Positions 51,642-61,398 are shown, numbered from the stretch's first letter. The stretch: DNA of 64,000 bases from Acidovorax delafieldii (GCA_002377855.1 DFQQ01000037.1:1-64000); one strand, 5' to 3'. Numbers and translations are program-made. Notes: a model not told the origin generated them from the letters alone.

Positions 51642-53153
51642 ATGGAATTGTTCGATAACCTGGCGCTCGGCTTCGGCGTCGCCTTCACGTTTCAAAATCT
51701 CATCTACTGCTTTATCGGCTGCCTGCTGGGCACGCTGATTGGCGTGTTGCCTGGCATTGGCCCCGTGGCCACTATCGCCATGCTGCTGCCCGCAACGTAC
51801 GCGCTGCCCCCGGTGGCTGCGCTGATCATGCTGGCAGGTATCTACTACGGTGCCCAGTACGGCGGCTCCACCACCGCCATTCTGGTCAACCTGCCTGGCG
51901 AGTCTTCGTCGGTGGTGACCGTGATCGACGGCTACCAGATGGCCCGCAAGGGCCGTGCCGGCCCCGCACTCGCGGCCGCAGGTCTGGGTTCGTTCTTCGC
52001 CGGCTGCGTAGGCACGCTGATCCTGGCGGCCTTCGCTCCTCCGCTGACGGAAGTGGCGTTCAAGTTCGGCCCTGCCGAATACTTCTCGCTGATGGTGCTG
52101 GGCCTCATTGGCGCTGTGGTGCTGGCTTCGGGCTCGCTGCTCAAGGCTGTGGCCATGATCGTGCTGGGCCTGCTGATGGGCCTGGTGGGTACCGACGTGA
52201 ACTCGGGCGTGGCCCGCTTCAGCTTCGACATTCCTGAACTGACCGACGGTATCGGCTTCGTGACCATCGCCATGGGCGTGTTCGGCTACGGTGAAATCAT
52301 TGCCAATCTGTCGCGCCCCGACGAAGACCGCGAAGTGTTCACGGCCAAGGTCGAAGGCCTCTTCCCCACGGCGCAAGACTTCAAGCGCATGGTGCCTGCG
52401 GTTTTGCGTGGTACTGCGCTGGGTGCGGCACTGGGCATCTTGCCCGGCGGTGGCGCCTTGCTGGCTGCGTTCGCGGCTTACACGGTGGAAAAGAAGACCA
52501 AGCTGCAACCCGGCGAAGTGCCATTTGGCCAAGGCAACATCCGCGGCGTGGCGTCGCCAGAAGCCGCCAACAACGCGGGTTCGCAAACTTCGTTCATTCC
52601 GCTGCTGACGCTGGGCATTCCGCCCAACGCCGTGATGGCGCTGATGGTGGGTGCGATGACCATCCACAACATCCAGCCCGGCCCGCAAGTGATGACCAGC
52701 AACCCTGAACTGTTCTGGGGGCTGATCGCTTCGATGTGGATCGGCAACGCCATGCTCGTGATTCTGAACCTGCCGCTGATTGGCATCTGGATCAAGCTGC
52801 TCACGGTGCCTTACCGCTGGCTGTTCCCTTCGATCGTGCTGTTCTGTGCGGTGGGCGTGTACTCCACCAACAACAACACCTGGGACATCTGGATGGTCGG
52901 TGGCTTCGGTCTGGTGGGCTACATCTTCCACAAGCTGGGCACCGAGCCCGCACCGCTGCTGCTGGGCTTCATTCTGGGCCCCATGATGGAAGAGAACCTG
53001 CGCCGTGCGCTGCTGCTGTCGCGTGGTGACTGGAGCGTGTTCGTCACGCGTCCGCTGTCCGCTGGTCTGCTGGCCGCCGCTGCACTGCTGCTCATCATCG
53101 TGTTGCTGCCCGCTGTGAAGAACAAGCGCGAAGAAGCATTCGTCGAGGATTGA
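51642..53153 (+). CDS. tctA: tripartite tricarboxylate transporter large subunit TctA
   Basis: 503-aa permease with about eleven membrane segments. The typical motif GTLIGVLPGIGPVATIAMLLP occurs near the N-terminus and a related GAALGILPGGGALLAAF in the middle; YYGAQYGGSTTAILVNLPGESSSVVT is the characteristic conserved loop. It transports small carboxylates with TctB and a periplasmic TctC. The gene ends before a good terminator at 53207. Confidence 0.95.
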   Translation: MELFDNLALGFGVAFTFQNLIYCFIGCLLGTLIGVLPGIGPVATIAMLLPATYALPPVAALIMLAGIYYGAQYGGSTTAILVNLPGESSSVVTVIDGYQMARKGRAGPALAAAGLGSFFAGCVGTLILAAFAPPLTEVAFKFGPAEYFSLMVLGLIGAVVLASGSLLKAVAMIVLGLLMGLVGTDVNSGVARFSFDIPELTDGIGFVTIAMGVFGYGEIIANLSRPDEDREVFTAKVEGLFPTAQDFKRMVPAVLRGTALGAALGILPGGGALLAAFAAYTVEKKTKLQPGEVPFGQGNIRGVASPEAANNAGSQTSFIPLLTLGIPPNAVMALMVGAMTIHNIQPGPQVMTSNPELFWGLIASMWIGNAMLVILNLPLIGIWIKLLTVPYRWLFPSIVLFCAVGVYSTNNNTWDIWMVGGFGLVGYIFHKLGTEPAPLLLGFILGPMMEENLRRALLLSRGDWSVFVTRPLSAGLLAAAALLLIIVLLPAVKNKREEAFVED

Positions 53154-53206
53154 GGCTGGCAAGGGGGGGCAACCTGCCGCTCCCATGCTTGATCAGCATG
53201 TCTGAA

Positions 53207-53234
53207 AAAAACGGCACCCGAGGGTGCCGTTTTT
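53207..53234. terminator. bidirectional intrinsic terminator after tctA
   Basis: AAAAACGGCACCC pairs with GGGTGCCGTTTTT around GA; A-run and T-run at the two sides allow termination in both directions. Confidence 0.95.
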
Positions 53235-53298
53235 GTTTCCAGAGGTGTCAGGTCTGCGGGGCCGGTACACAATGGCACCTCTGCCTTCAGGGATTTGC

Positions 53299-54594
53299 AT
53301 GTCCGCCACGATCAGCCCCACGCAGCACCCCCACCGGGTGCTGTTGCACAACGAAATTCACGCCCGCCCGCCGGAGGCCATGGCGGCTCCGCTGGCCATT
53401 GCCCACATCGTGATGCTGGCAGACGCCGCTGAACGCGAGGCAAGCCGCGAGCACGTGGCGGCGCTGCTGCGGGACCACCACCTGGCCATGCCCGACGCGG
53501 GCACCACCCATCTGCGCATGGACCTCGGGGCATTTCGCATTCGCTGGGAACTGCACACCGAATTTGTTTCCTGGACCTTCATGGTGCCTGCGGCCGCCGA
53601 TGCCTTTGGCGAGCGCGAACCGGTCAGCGCGGCGGCGGCGGTTCCCCGCAAATGGCTGGCGGCCCTGCCGGGGCAGTGCCTTTGCAGCCTGAACCTGTGG
53701 GTGCTGCCAACGCACACGTTTGGGTCAGGTTCGCTCGTCAAGCATGTGCTGCACGAAGACACGCTGCTGGCCTCTACCGTGGCCGACGGACACGGCGAGG
53801 TGTATACCGACTTTGCCATCCACGCCGATGGCTTCTCGCGCATGGTGCTGCTGGCCGGTGGCATGACGCCCCGCCGGCTGGGCCGTCTGGTTCAGCGGCT
53901 GCTGGAGATCGAAACCTACCGCATGGCGGCCCTGCTGGGCCTGCCTGCCGCGCGCGAGGCTTCGTCGGTGCTGGCGTTTGCCGAACGTGAATTGGCCGAG
54001 CTGGCCGACGCCATTCGCACCGCCAACCGGGACGCCGAGCCCGCGCTGCTGGATCGCCTGACGCGGCTGGCGGGGCAGGTCGAGAGCCAATACGCAGCCA
54101 CGCATTCGCGTTTTTCCGCCAGCAGCGCGTACTTTGAGCTGGTGGACCGGCGCATCAAGGACATTGCCGAGTCGCGCCTGGCGGGCATGCAGACCATTGG
54201 GGAATTCATGGACCGCCGCCTCACGCCTGCGCGCAGCACCTGCGAGTGGGCAGCGCGCAGGCAGGATGCGTTGTCGCAACGTGTCTCGCGCATGAGCAAC
54301 CTGCTGCGTACCAGGGTGGAAATCGAGCAGCAGCAAAGCAGCCAGGCCCTGCTGGCCGCAATGAACCAGCGGCAAGACCTGCAACTCAAACTCCAGTCCA
54401 CAGTGGAAGGCCTGTCAGTCGCCGCCATCACTTACTACATCGTGGGGCTGGTGAGCTATCTTGCCAAGGGCGGCAAAACGCTGGGTTGGCCGTTGTCACC
54501 AGAGTCCACCGCGGCGATTGCGATCCCGCTGGTGGCTGGCGGTGTGTGGCTGTCGCTGCGACGCCTCCACCACCGGTTGTTCCGCAAGCATTGA
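53299..54594 (+). CDS. DUF3422 family membrane protein
   Basis: 431-aa protein of the DUF3422 family. The opening HPHRVLLHNEIHARPPEAM is the family hallmark. The body is soluble and mainly helical, with a coiled-coil near VEIEQQQSSQALLAAMNQRQDLQLKLQ; two helices near the C-terminus (VAAITYYIVGLVSYLAKGG and AAIAIPLVAGGVWLSL) anchor it in the membrane. Role unknown. I take the ATG at 53299 with AGGGAT before it; an ATG 27 nt upstream is possible. Confidence 0.85.
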   Translation: MSATISPTQHPHRVLLHNEIHARPPEAMAAPLAIAHIVMLADAAEREASREHVAALLRDHHLAMPDAGTTHLRMDLGAFRIRWELHTEFVSWTFMVPAAADAFGEREPVSAAAAVPRKWLAALPGQCLCSLNLWVLPTHTFGSGSLVKHVLHEDTLLASTVADGHGEVYTDFAIHADGFSRMVLLAGGMTPRRLGRLVQRLLEIETYRMAALLGLPAAREASSVLAFAERELAELADAIRTANRDAEPALLDRLTRLAGQVESQYAATHSRFSASSAYFELVDRRIKDIAESRLAGMQTIGEFMDRRLTPARSTCEWAARRQDALSQRVSRMSNLLRTRVEIEQQQSSQALLAAMNQRQDLQLKLQSTVEGLSVAAITYYIVGLVSYLAKGGKTLGWPLSPESTAAIAIPLVAGGVWLSLRRLHHRLFRKH

Positions 54595-54794
54595 AGGCGG
54601 CAGTGCCCCTGGGGGGGGGGCGTGCGGAGGGGTTCCAAGGGTGGAGCCCTCGACGGGATGTTCAAAGACGGCGCTCAAGCACCGTCAAGGGCCGCCATCT
54701 CCAGCGAAGGGGCCAGACACGCGCATGTCCGACGGCGCCTTGGCGTTGGCCATGCCACACTCGCGCCCAGGCTCCTTGTTCTTGAAGAATCCCC

Positions 54795-55718
54795 GTGTCA
54801 AATCCTTCTTCCTCCGCACGTGCTGCCCCGGGTCTGGCCATGGGCATGACGCTGGCGCTGCTGGGCTCCATCGCGTTCAGCGGCAAGGCCATCATTGTCA
54901 AGCTGGCCTATCGGCATGGCGTGGACGCGGTCACGCTGATCATGTACCGCATGCTGTTCGCACTCCCCATCTTTGCCGTGATGGCGTGGTGGGCCAGCCG
55001 AGGCAAGCCGCCGCTTTCACGCAGAGACCTGCTGGGAGTGCTCGGTCTGGGATTCACGGGCTACTACCTCTCCAGTTTTCTGGACTTTGCAGGATTGGTG
55101 TACATCACTGCAAGCCTGGAGCGGCTCATTCTGTACCTCAACCCGACACTGGTCGTCATGTTGGGGTGGGCGCTGTATGGCAAGCGTATCCATTGGGGCC
55201 AAGCGCTGGGCATGCTCATCAGCTATTGCGGGGTGGTGCTGGTATTCGGGCTGGAAGCCCAGGCACAGGGAGCCCACGCCGCCTGGGGCACGCTACTGGT
55301 CTTTCTGAGTGCGGTGAGTTACGCGGTGTACCTGGTCTACAGCGGCCAGATGGTGCAGCGGATCGGGGCACTGCGCCTGGTGGGGCTGGCCACGTCTGTG
55401 GCGTGCCTGTGCTGCCTGGTCCAGTTCCTGGTCTTGCGGCCCTTGAGTGCGGCCGTCGTGGCGCCAGAGGTTCTGTGGCTGTCGGTGCTCAACGCCACGC
55501 TGTGCACGGCCGCACCCGTGCTCATGGTGATGATGGCCATCGAACGCATCGGGGCGGGCATGGCCGCGCAGGCGGGCATGGTGGGGCCGCTGTCCACCAT
55601 CCTCATGGGTATCTGGATACTGGACGAGCCGTTCACCGTTTGGCTGGCGGCAGGCACGGCCCTGGTGATGCTGGGTATTTACGTCTTCACCCGCATGGCG
55701 CGCCGCGCGCCGGCCTGA
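54795..55718 (+). CDS. EamA/DMT-family transporter (first)
   Basis: 307-aa protein with ten hydrophobic helices forming two EamA repeats (ALLGSIAFSGKAIIVKLAYR; LLVFLSAVSYAVYLVYSG). The usual drug/metabolite-transporter fold exports small metabolites, but the substrate is unknown. The start is a GTG at 54795 after GAAGAAT; an ATG 45 nt further in is possible. The preceding ~200 nt contains a G-run of nine and no gene. Confidence 0.88.
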   Translation: MSNPSSSARAAPGLAMGMTLALLGSIAFSGKAIIVKLAYRHGVDAVTLIMYRMLFALPIFAVMAWWASRGKPPLSRRDLLGVLGLGFTGYYLSSFLDFAGLVYITASLERLILYLNPTLVVMLGWALYGKRIHWGQALGMLISYCGVVLVFGLEAQAQGAHAAWGTLLVFLSAVSYAVYLVYSGQMVQRIGALRLVGLATSVACLCCLVQFLVLRPLSAAVVAPEVLWLSVLNATLCTAAPVLMVMMAIERIGAGMAAQAGMVGPLSTILMGIWILDEPFTVWLAAGTALVMLGIYVFTRMARRAPA

Positions 55719-55743
55719 TCGTTCTGACCAAACCGGCCTGCGC

Positions 55744-56412
55744 TCACTTGCTGCCGGCACCCCAGCCATTGGCGCCGCCACTGCCGGCTGCGCCGTTTCC
55801 CCAGGCATTGCCGTTGCCCGATGAGTAGGTGGACAGGCCTGGAGCCGCGGCAGGCTGCGGCATGCTGGTGGGCGTGCGCTGGTAAGGCGATGCCTGTGTG
55901 CCAGCTGTGCGTGCGTGGGCGGCCTTGGCTGGCGCTGGATTTTCCTCGCCTGCGCCGGCGTCTTCTTCATCGCCATCTTGCGGGGCGCCTGCGGCAGGGG
56001 CCTGCGCCGCCTTTCCGTTCCCCCAGCCGCGGGTACCTGCGGTGGCGGTGGGTGTTGTCGTGCTGGTGCCGCCGCGCCCAAGGACGCCGCCCAGGGTGCG
56101 CATGCTCCCAGTGCTGGCGCTGTGGTTGCCCGAAGGCGCGGCCGAGTTGGCCGCGCCCATGTCAAGGTTGTGGACCCAGCCGCTGGCGCCTTCAGGGGTC
56201 TGCACCTTGACCCAGGGCCCGCTGCGTTCGGACGTCCGGGTCACCTGGGTGTTGGCCGCAATGGGCCCCAGGCTCGGCGCGTTGTCCCCTGGCGACTCGC
56301 GCAATTCGGTCGATCGTTTCACAACCGCTGTTTGCGCATGTGCAGCGCTCAGGGGCACAGCGGCGGCCAAAGCCAGACCGCCGGCAAGGGCTAGGTGTTG
56401 GAGCCAGATCAT
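55744..56412 (-). CDS. exported SH3-domain (SH3b) protein with low-complexity tail
   Basis: 222-aa protein. A signal peptide ends near LSAAHAQ. A bacterial SH3 domain (VVKRSTELRESPGDNAPSLG to GPWVKVQTPEGASGWVHNLDM) probably binds cell-wall peptide. The rest is Gly/Ser/Thr/Pro-rich and ends with repeated GNAWGN / GANGWGAG elements. It is convergent with the EamA gene and divergent from the SDR. No enzymatic part. Confidence 0.82.
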   Translation of the reverse strand: MIWLQHLALAGGLALAAAVPLSAAHAQTAVVKRSTELRESPGDNAPSLGPIAANTQVTRTSERSGPWVKVQTPEGASGWVHNLDMGAANSAAPSGNHSASTGSMRTLGGVLGRGGTSTTTPTATAGTRGWGNGKAAQAPAAGAPQDGDEEDAGAGEENPAPAKAAHARTAGTQASPYQRTPTSMPQPAAAPGLSTYSSGNGNAWGNGAAGSGGANGWGAGSK

Positions 56413-56473
56413 GGTGGAAGCCTCAATTTATGATGCCCTGCGTAGCGCATCAAAATGTAAACCGGAGATTGTT

Positions 56474-57301
56474 ATGGATTTGGGAATTGCGGGCAAATGG
56501 GCGCTGGTGTGTGGCGCCAGCAAAGGGTTGGGTTATGGCTGCGCCCAGGCCTTGGTGCGCGAAGGCGTGAACGTCGTCATCAACGCGCGCAACGCCGACG
56601 TGTTGGCGCAGTCTGCTGCAAAATTAATAGCTGCTGCGGCAGAATACGCGGGCGCTGGCGGCCAAACGAAGCCCCAACCCAAGGTGGTTGCGGTGGCTGC
56701 CGACATCACCACTGCGCAGGGGCGTGACGCCGTGTTTGCTGCGGCAGGTGGCCCGGGGCATGATTTCGACATTGTCGTGACCAACGCGGGCGGGCCGCCC
56801 CCCGGGGATTTTCGCGACTGGGACCGGGACGCGTGGATCAAGGCGGTGGACGCCAACATGCTTACCCCCATCGAGTTGATCAAGTCCACGGTCGACGGCA
56901 TGGCGGGGCGCGGTTTTGGGCGTGTCATCAACATCACCTCCAGCGCAGTGAAGGCACCCATTGATGTGTTGGGTTTGTCCAACGGCGCGCGCAGCGGCTT
57001 GACTGGCTTCGTGGCGGGCGTGGCGCGCAGCAAGCTGGCGGGGCAGGGGGTGACGATCAACAACCTGCTGCCTGGAAAATTCGACACAGATCGGCTCGCC
57101 ACCACCATGGGCGCTGCTGCGACGAAAACCGGCAAGAGCCTGGACGAGGTCCGGGCCGCCCAGCAGGCGCAGATTCCGGCGGGCCGTTTCGGTACCCCCG
57201 AGGAATTTGGTGCGATTTGCGCATTCCTGTGCAGCGTTCATGGGGCGTACATCACTGGCCAGAACGTACTGGCCGATGGTGGAGCCTTTCCCGGGGCCTG
57301 A
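56474..57301 (+). CDS. short-chain dehydrogenase/reductase lacking the catalytic Tyr
   Basis: 275-aa Rossmann protein. The cofactor loop GASKGLGYG and NAGG are intact, and the Ser is in INITSSAV. The segment where SDRs have YxxxK reads LSNGARSG, so Tyr and Lys are replaced by Ser and Arg. This pattern belongs to a divergent SDR group, so it may not be a standard reductase. The start at 56474 follows GGAGATTG. It ends with the usual ITGQNVLADGG. A 285-nt gap with no gene follows. Confidence 0.85.
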   Translation: MDLGIAGKWALVCGASKGLGYGCAQALVREGVNVVINARNADVLAQSAAKLIAAAAEYAGAGGQTKPQPKVVAVAADITTAQGRDAVFAAAGGPGHDFDIVVTNAGGPPPGDFRDWDRDAWIKAVDANMLTPIELIKSTVDGMAGRGFGRVINITSSAVKAPIDVLGLSNGARSGLTGFVAGVARSKLAGQGVTINNLLPGKFDTDRLATTMGAAATKTGKSLDEVRAAQQAQIPAGRFGTPEEFGAICAFLCSVHGAYITGQNVLADGGAFPGA

Positions 57302-57587
57302 CGGCGTGCCTCCCAAGCCGACGCGGTGCCTGGCGCCCCGCCGCGGCTGGGGGGCTGCAAGCATGTGCTTGCTGCCTGGCCGCTCAGTACGATGCCGCCA
57401 GGCGGCGCCTCAGTTCATTCCCCGGCTCTTGATTAGCATCAATTAAGTGTTTCCAGACGTTTTATTTAACCAGTAAAGGCGGCGTAGCGTAGGCACAATG
57501 GCGCCTCTACGCCTGTGGCCCGCAGGGTGGTGCTCTTTGGCTTTTCCGGCGGGGAAGAGAGAGGGTAAACAGGGTTCACTGGCCGCC

Positions 57588-58691
57588 ATGTTGAATCTTC
57601 CACGTTTGCTGCGACTGTCTCGCCGCTGCGCCGCTGCGCTGTGCTGCGGTGTTGCCGGGTGGACGGCAACGCTGGCTTGGCCGCAGGCGCTGGCAGCCAA
57701 GCCCCAGCCTGCTCCTTACCATTTGCGCGTGGTGGGCGGCTTGGCAGAACTCAGCCAGTACGTGAGGCGGGAAGAGCCTTTTTGGACGCGTGAGTTGGCG
57801 CGCCTGAGCGCCGGCCGCTACACCGCCGAAATCGTGCCCTTTGACAGGGCTGGCGTGCCGGGCACCGAGATGCTGCGCTTGCTGCAACTGGGGGTCGTAC
57901 CGTTTGGCACTGCGCTGATGAGTTCTTTTTCTGCGCAATACCCTGAATACACCGCGCCTGATCTGGCGGGGCTGAACCCCGACATCTCCACGCTGCGCAC
58001 GACATTGGCCGCTTTTCGCCCTTATCTGGAAAAAGCGCTGCGCGAACAGCACGGGGTAGAGCCGCTGGCTATTTACGTGTACCCGGCCCAGGTGATCTTT
58101 TGCGGCAAGCCGCTGCGCAGCTTGGCCGATTTGGCAGGCCGCCGGGTGCGCGTCTCTTCGTCCACCCAGGCGGATTTTGTCAGCGCGCTTGGCGCTGAGC
58201 CCATGCTCACCGGCTTTGCCCAGATCCTGCCCAGCTTTACCGCGGGCAGTATTGAGTGCGCGGTCACCGGCACGATGTCGGGCAACACCCTGGGGTTGCA
58301 CACGCTGATGAGCCATGTGCACGCCCTGCCCGTGACGTGGGGGCTTGCGGTGTTCGGTGCCAATCGCTCTGCCTGGGCCGCGTTGCCGCCCGATCTGCGC
58401 GAATTGTTGATGCGCGAGTTGCCCAAGCTGGAGTCCGCCATCTGGGCTGAGTCCGAACGTGAAACCGCAGACGGCATGGCCTGCAACCGTGGCGCGCCAG
58501 ACTGCCAGGCGGGGCGCAAAGGGCGCATGGTGGTGGTGCCGACTTCTGCGCAGGATGAGGGCAGGCGCAATGACATACTGGTTTCCACCGTGCTTCCCCG
58601 CTGGCTTCAGCGCTGCGGAGCCCGGTGCGCCAGCGTGTGGAACACCACCATCGGCCCGGTACGCGGCATTCCTGCCCCCAAATCGCCATGA
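57588..58691 (+). CDS. TRAP-type (DctP-like) periplasmic solute-binding protein
   Basis: 367-aa exported protein. The signal peptide runs to about PQALAAKPQ. It has the DctP layout: opening strand YHLRVVGGLAELSQYVRREEPFW, then LGVVPFGTALMSSFSAQYPEYTAPDLAGL, FCGKPLRSLADLAGRRVRVSSS and GSIECAVTGTMSG. The last part differs from transport proteins and ends in Cys residues. Instead of TRAP permease genes it is followed by, and overlaps (ATGA), a GGDEF/EAL gene, so it probably senses a ligand for that enzyme rather than transporting it. Confidence 0.85.
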   Translation: MLNLPRLLRLSRRCAAALCCGVAGWTATLAWPQALAAKPQPAPYHLRVVGGLAELSQYVRREEPFWTRELARLSAGRYTAEIVPFDRAGVPGTEMLRLLQLGVVPFGTALMSSFSAQYPEYTAPDLAGLNPDISTLRTTLAAFRPYLEKALREQHGVEPLAIYVYPAQVIFCGKPLRSLADLAGRRVRVSSSTQADFVSALGAEPMLTGFAQILPSFTAGSIECAVTGTMSGNTLGLHTLMSHVHALPVTWGLAVFGANRSAWAALPPDLRELLMRELPKLESAIWAESERETADGMACNRGAPDCQAGRKGRMVVVPTSAQDEGRRNDILVSTVLPRWLQRCGARCASVWNTTIGPVRGIPAPKSP

Positions 58692-61351
58692 ACGTGGCGG
58701 CGGTGCCCCGGCGCATCAAGCTCTTCGTGTGGGGCGGCGTCGCATCGTTCGTGGTGGCGGTGGTTGCCGTGGCGGCGGTGCTGATCTTCAATGCTCGGCA
58801 GTTGGCGCTGGCCGACAGCGCCAGCGGTGCTGCGCGCTTTGTCTCCTCAGCCGAAGCGGCGCTCAACCGTTCGTTGTTGGCGGTGGATGTTTTGCTGGCC
58901 AGCATGGATGAAATGCTGGAGCTGTCCGGTGTGCGCGCCGAATGGCTGGACCCAGAAGTGACCAGCCAGCGCCTGCGCAGTTCGGCCCGCCAGAACCTGA
59001 TGGTGCGCTATGTTGCGCTGCTGGACAGGCAGGGCCGCGTGCTGGCCTCGTCCGACGCCGCCGGCCCTTCGCTGGCCATCTCGCTTCCCCCCGGATTTGC
59101 CGAGTCGGTATTTGAGCAGCCACTGCCCATGCTGATGGTGAGCCCCCCCACCGTGAGCTTCGTGAGCGCCGAGCGGATGCTCTATCTGGCCCGGCAACTG
59201 CGGCTGTCCGACGGCACTGCGGTGCTGGCGGTGGCCGAAATGCCCTTGGGTTCGCTGGCTGGCGTGCTGGCGCAGGGCATGGACATTGCCGGGTTGCAAG
59301 TGACGATGGAGCGGGCTTCGGGCCAAGTGTTGCTCACCATGCCGAGGCAGGAAGACGCCTTGGCCCGGACGCTGACCCCGCCGCTGGCTGAGCTGGACGC
59401 CAGCGGCCCCGCATGGAAGGCCCGCGCCCGGCTGGGCGGAGAACTGGCCCTGGTGGTGTACCGGCCGCTGATGTACCAGGATCTGCGCATTGCCGCGAGC
59501 GTGCCACGCCATGCTGCGCTGGCCGAATGGCGCTCTGCGCGCGACGGCATCGTGCTCACGGCGTTGGGGTTTGTCATCGTCATCGTTCTGGCAGGGGCGG
59601 TTTCCATGCGCTATATCGACCGCATGACCCAGGCACGCATGGCGATTGCGCACTCAAAGGCCACGCTCGACGAGGCCCTTGAGTCCATGGTCAGCGGCTT
59701 CGTGGTGCTCGACAGTCAGCTTCGCCTGGTGCAGTGGAACCGGCGCTTTGAAGAAATCTATCCCTGGCTCAAGGGCCAACTGGCACCGCAGGTGCCTTTC
59801 AAAGATTTGCTGCTGGAAAAAGCCCGGCACCACCTGGAGAACGCTACGCCCGAAGAGCAGCAGCGCTGGGTGGAGCAGCGCGTGGCCGTGCAGCGCAACC
59901 CCCAGGGCCCCCACGAACAAGGCTTGCCCGACGGGCGCGTCATCCAGGTGACGGAACGTGCCACGCCGGACGGCGGCTTGGTGATCACCTACCACGACGT
60001 GACGGAATTGCGCCGTGCCAGTGCCGAGATCGAAAGCCTGGCGTTCTACGACCCGCTCACCGGGCTGCCCAACCGGCGCCTGCTGATGGACCGCATCCAG
60101 CAATCCGTGGCGGCCAATGCCCGTAGCGGCCTGCACGGGGCGCTGCTGTTTCTGGACCTGGACCACTTCAAGACCCTGAACGACACCCTTGGGCACGAGG
60201 TGGGTGATGTGTTGCTGCGGCAGGTGGCGCAGCGCCTGAAGGCCTGTGTGCGCACTGAGGACACCGTGGCGCGGCTGGGTGGCGATGAGTTTGTGATCAT
60301 GCTCAAGAACCTGGCCACCAGCAGCGACGAAGCCGCATCGCTGGCCCGCCGTGTCGGCGAGAAAATCCTGCGGCGCCTGAACATGCCTTACCTGCTGGGC
60401 ACGCACACGTACCAAAGCACGCCCAGCATTGGCGCCACGCTCATCGGCCAGGACATGCAGCCCCCCGTGGATTTGCTCAAGCAGGCCGACATAGCGATGT
60501 ACCAGGTGAAATCGCAGGGTCGCAATTCCCTGTGCTTTTTCGACCCGCAGATGCAGATTGCCATCAACCAGCGTGTGCAACTGGAGCATGACCTGCAGAT
60601 GGCCATCACAGGGGGGCAGTTTGAACTGCATTACCAGCCGCAGCATCGCCTGGATGGGCGCATCGTGGGGGTGGAAGGCCTGATTCGCTGGCGTCACCCC
60701 GAGCGGGGGCTGGTGCCGCCCGCCAGCTTCATTGGCGTGGCCGAGGAGAGCGAGCTCATCGTGCCCATCGGGCACTGGGTGCTGCGCACCGCCTGCAAAC
60801 AGTTGGCCGCCTGGAAGGGCGAACCACATTGCCAGCATGTGCAGGTGTCGGTCAACGTCAGTGCAAGGCAGTTCCGCCAGCATGACTTTGTGGCCCGCGT
60901 GGTGGAAGTGCTGCGCGAAACGGGCGCGCCTGCGCACCTGCTCAAGCTCGAGCTCACCGAGTCCCTGGTGCTGGACGACGTGGACGACACCATCGCCAAG
61001 ATGGTCCAGCTCAAGACCAAGGGCGTGCGGTTTTCGGTGGACGATTTCGGCACCGGTTACTCCTCGCTCGCCTACCTCACACGCCTGCCGCTGGATCAGC
61101 TCAAGATCGATCAGTCTTTCGTACACAACCTGGGCGCCAAGCAGACCGACGATGTGATCGTGCAAACCATCATCGGCATGGCCCGCAACCTGGAGCTGGA
61201 CGTCATTGCCGAAGGGGTGGAAACCATCGAGCAACGCGATACGCTGGCGCGCTACGGCTGCCATTACTTCCAGGGTTATCTGCTGGGCCGGCCCATGCCT
61301 GTGAGCGAGGTCGAAGCGCTGCTGGGCAACGACCCAGCACTGGCTGCGTGA
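58688..61351 (+). CDS. diguanylate cyclase/phosphodiesterase with periplasmic sensor and PAS
   Basis: 887-aa two-helix membrane protein. Helix one is near 20-40, a periplasmic domain of ~250 residues follows, helix two near 300, then a PAS domain (about 330-440). A GGDEF domain (LGGDEFVIML, intact, about 531) and an EAL domain (VEGLIRWRH, about 663; ELTESL, VDDFGTGYSS, LKIDQSFV, IAEGVE) finish it. The EAL signature reads EGL; the other metal and catalytic residues are present, so it should hydrolyse c-di-GMP. It is coupled to the DctP-like gene by ATGA. The periplasmic part probably reads the ligand state of that protein. Confidence 0.92.
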   Translation: MNVAAVPRRIKLFVWGGVASFVVAVVAVAAVLIFNARQLALADSASGAARFVSSAEAALNRSLLAVDVLLASMDEMLELSGVRAEWLDPEVTSQRLRSSARQNLMVRYVALLDRQGRVLASSDAAGPSLAISLPPGFAESVFEQPLPMLMVSPPTVSFVSAERMLYLARQLRLSDGTAVLAVAEMPLGSLAGVLAQGMDIAGLQVTMERASGQVLLTMPRQEDALARTLTPPLAELDASGPAWKARARLGGELALVVYRPLMYQDLRIAASVPRHAALAEWRSARDGIVLTALGFVIVIVLAGAVSMRYIDRMTQARMAIAHSKATLDEALESMVSGFVVLDSQLRLVQWNRRFEEIYPWLKGQLAPQVPFKDLLLEKARHHLENATPEEQQRWVEQRVAVQRNPQGPHEQGLPDGRVIQVTERATPDGGLVITYHDVTELRRASAEIESLAFYDPLTGLPNRRLLMDRIQQSVAANARSGLHGALLFLDLDHFKTLNDTLGHEVGDVLLRQVAQRLKACVRTEDTVARLGGDEFVIMLKNLATSSDEAASLARRVGEKILRRLNMPYLLGTHTYQSTPSIGATLIGQDMQPPVDLLKQADIAMYQVKSQGRNSLCFFDPQMQIAINQRVQLEHDLQMAITGGQFELHYQPQHRLDGRIVGVEGLIRWRHPERGLVPPASFIGVAEESELIVPIGHWVLRTACKQLAAWKGEPHCQHVQVSVNVSARQFRQHDFVARVVEVLRETGAPAHLLKLELTESLVLDDVDDTIAKMVQLKTKGVRFSVDDFGTGYSSLAYLTRLPLDQLKIDQSFVHNLGAKQTDDVIVQTIIGMARNLELDVIAEGVETIEQRDTLARYGCHYFQGYLLGRPMPVSEVEALLGNDPALAA

Positions 61352-61363
61352 GCGCGGGCGACT

Positions 61364-61398
61364 GGGCGGTTGGGCGGTTGGGCGGTTGGGCGGTTGGG
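61364..61398. repeat. four tandem 8-bp GGGCGGTT units
   Basis: Four copies plus a trailing GGG lie 13 nt after the GGDEF/EAL stop. The unit length suggests replication slippage; no coding consequence is seen since it lies between converging genes. Confidence 0.85.

Noticed and set aside
54600..54625. Run of nine G before the EamA gene as a phase-variable tract
   Set aside because: It lies about 170 nt from the start with no promoter feature and outside any frame, so a switch role is unsupported.
56613..56640. A further copy of the dispersed repeat inside the SDR gene
   Set aside because: Only a short AATAGCT-like stretch matches and the AGCGCTT arms are missing.
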